Below the pieces are notes generated by a model that did no database searches, was not told the DNA's origin, and was given only the letters and a program-made list of their open reading frames with translations. From NCBI GenBank assembly GCA_021792885.1, contig JAJYTV010000088.1, positions 1-7,080 of the forward strand: a stretch of 7,080 nt of DNA, given 5' to 3'. Of this stretch, positions 6,458 to 7,080 are shown piece by piece. A program made the position numbers and the translations under genes. How positions within the stretch are numbered: position 1 is the first letter of the stretch; the number at the start of each line of letters is the position of its first letter. Source of the DNA: Bacillota bacterium (lineage in GTDB: Bacteria; Bacillota; Sulfobacillia; JAJZYS01; JAJYTV01).

Positions 6458-6922
6458 CTAGCGTGCCGATCGCAAGAGGCGCTGGAGGTCCGCCTTGCGC
6501 CGCGCGCCCACCAGCACGCCGGCAACCCGGCCCTTCCCGTCGACGAGCACCGCCGTCGGCAGGTCCAAGACGCGGTAGGCCTGCGTGACCTCGCCGTAGC
6601 GGTCGAAGTAGAGGGGCCTTCGGTGCCCGATCCGCCGCCAGAGGGCCTCGGCTTCGCCCGGCAGTTCGGACGGCTGCAGGTCGATCGGCACCAGCGCGAC
6701 GTGGTATCGCTCGAGGTCTGCGTATCGGGTAACATAGGACACATAGGAAGGGCACCCTTTGCACCAAGAGGAAAAGAACAGCAGAAGGTGCGGGCGGCCC
6801 TGAAGACGAAGGTGTACTTCGCCGCCGCCCTCGCCGCGAACCACGACGGGCGGCGCAGGAGTTCCGGCGGGCAGCGCAGGGTCCGCCACGAGCAGCCGCA
6901 GCAGCAGCATCGGCAAGAGCAA
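6458..6922 (-). CDS. TlpA-like thioredoxin-fold protein, probably exported
   Basis: This 154-aa protein has a thioredoxin fold with an active-site W-C-K-G-C-P motif (Cys54 and Cys57) in LLFFSSWCKGCPSY (47-60), the form used by TlpA/ResA-type and AhpC/TSA-type redoxins. DLPTAVLVD (120-128) supplies the cis-Pro (122) facing the CxxC, followed by a usual GKGRV turn (129-133). The N-terminus is a Leu-rich stretch (1-12) followed by DPALPAGTPAPP, which looks like a signal peptide or membrane anchor, so it probably acts in the periplasm or at the outer face of the membrane as a thiol-disulfide oxidoreductase. The longest standard start is TTG at 6922, with AAGGAG ten bases upstream; ATG at 6910 is the alternative. 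Neither gives the positive n-region expected of a signal peptide. The frame upstream would read K-R-R-G-W-S just before the Leu stretch, back to TGA at 6974-6976, but offers only an ATC as start. It is the first gene of a pair with the MFS exporter. Confidence 0.82.
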   Translation of the reverse strand: MLLPMLLLRLLVADPALPAGTPAPPVVVRGEGGGEVHLRLQGRPHLLLFFSSWCKGCPSYVSYVTRYADLERYHVALVPIDLQPSELPGEAEALWRRIGHRRPLYFDRYGEVTQAYRVLDLPTAVLVDGKGRVAGVLVGARRKADLQRLLRSAR

Positions 6923-6990
6923 GCTCCACCCTCTCCTTTTGCTTGAGGTCTCGATCCGGACGCGATCCCGCCTTCAAGCATGCCCAAATC

Positions 6991-7012
6991 GGCGGAGCCG
7001 GGCGGCTCCGCC
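6991..7012. repeat. Perfect 9-bp GC inverted repeat, possible terminator
   Basis: GGCGGAGCC (6991-6999) and GGCTCCGCC (7004-7012) are perfect reverse complements around a 4-base loop. On the minus strand the hairpin is followed by GATTTGGG, a very weak T run; on the + strand by TTCGC. On the minus strand a TGA lies at 7021-7023, eight bases before the hairpin, closing a short frame that is open to the window edge. This is the geometry of a terminator for a gene entering from the right, but I do not recognise the residues. A role as a leader hairpin for the tlpA-like gene is also possible. Confidence 0.4.
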
Positions 7013-7080
7013 TTCGCACGTCATCCGAGGAGGTCTTCCGCCACGCGCGAATTCCTTCGCATCCGCGACCTCGTCCGACC

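Noticed and set aside
6442..6987. Open extension of the MFS frame over the tlpA-like gene, as a possible fused protein
   Set aside because: The extension is Cys/Arg-rich and not domain-like, while the tlpA-like frame has a clear CxxC and cis-Pro and its own stop; an AGGTG sits before the GTG at 6441.
6980..7080. + strand frame from ATG at 6980 to the right edge as the start of a divergent gene
   Set aside because: There is no Shine-Dalgarno, the first codons run through the 9-bp hairpin, I do not recognise the residues, and two minus-strand frames over the same bases look about equally plausible.

Overview
The window is GC-rich bacterial DNA with dense coding, GTG and TTG starts, and strong GC bias at third codon positions. 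It carries seven protein genes and I recognise no RNA gene, insertion sequence, CRISPR array or origin. A Ppx/GppA phosphatase, an exported TlpA-like redoxin and a 14-segment MFS exporter fit a Gram-negative or proteobacterium-like host, but nothing fixes the taxon.

Layout. On the + strand, 12-1511 encodes a MutS-like ATPase that keeps only the core/lever and ATPase parts of MutS; its true start may lie left of the window. It converges, across 19 bases, on a minus-strand operon read right to left: tmk-like A (4953-4282), tmk-like B (4285-3629), a stand-alone HD-domain protein (3632-3039) and a full-length Ppx/GppA-type phosphatase (3042-1531). All three junctions in this operon are the same 4-base GTGA overlap, in which the downstream GTG start shares bases with the upstream TGA stop. 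Upstream, also on the minus strand, is a second two-gene unit: a TlpA-like thioredoxin-fold protein (6922-6458) followed after 16 bases by a DHA2-type MFS transporter (6441-5050). A 96-base gap (4954-5049) separates this pair from the kinase-phosphatase operon. The right edge (6923-7080) holds a perfect 9-bp GC hairpin and no gene that I can assign.

How the genes may work together. The four-gene operon is the most interesting part. It pairs two P-loop kinases of the thymidylate-kinase type with two proteins of the exopolyphosphatase family. One kinase has an intact Walker A (GCDGSGKST); the other has Arg in place of the catalytic Lys (GPDGAGRTT). Both lack the Arg-Glu-Pro substrate motif of true dTMP kinases. 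The HD protein looks like a detached C-terminal half of an exopolyphosphatase with its metal ligands intact, while the complete Ppx next to it has lost most of those ligands in its own C-terminal half. Each pair therefore has one intact and one degenerate active site, and all four genes are translationally coupled. This suggests, as inference only, a heteromeric phosphoryl-transfer complex acting on nucleotides or polyphosphate.
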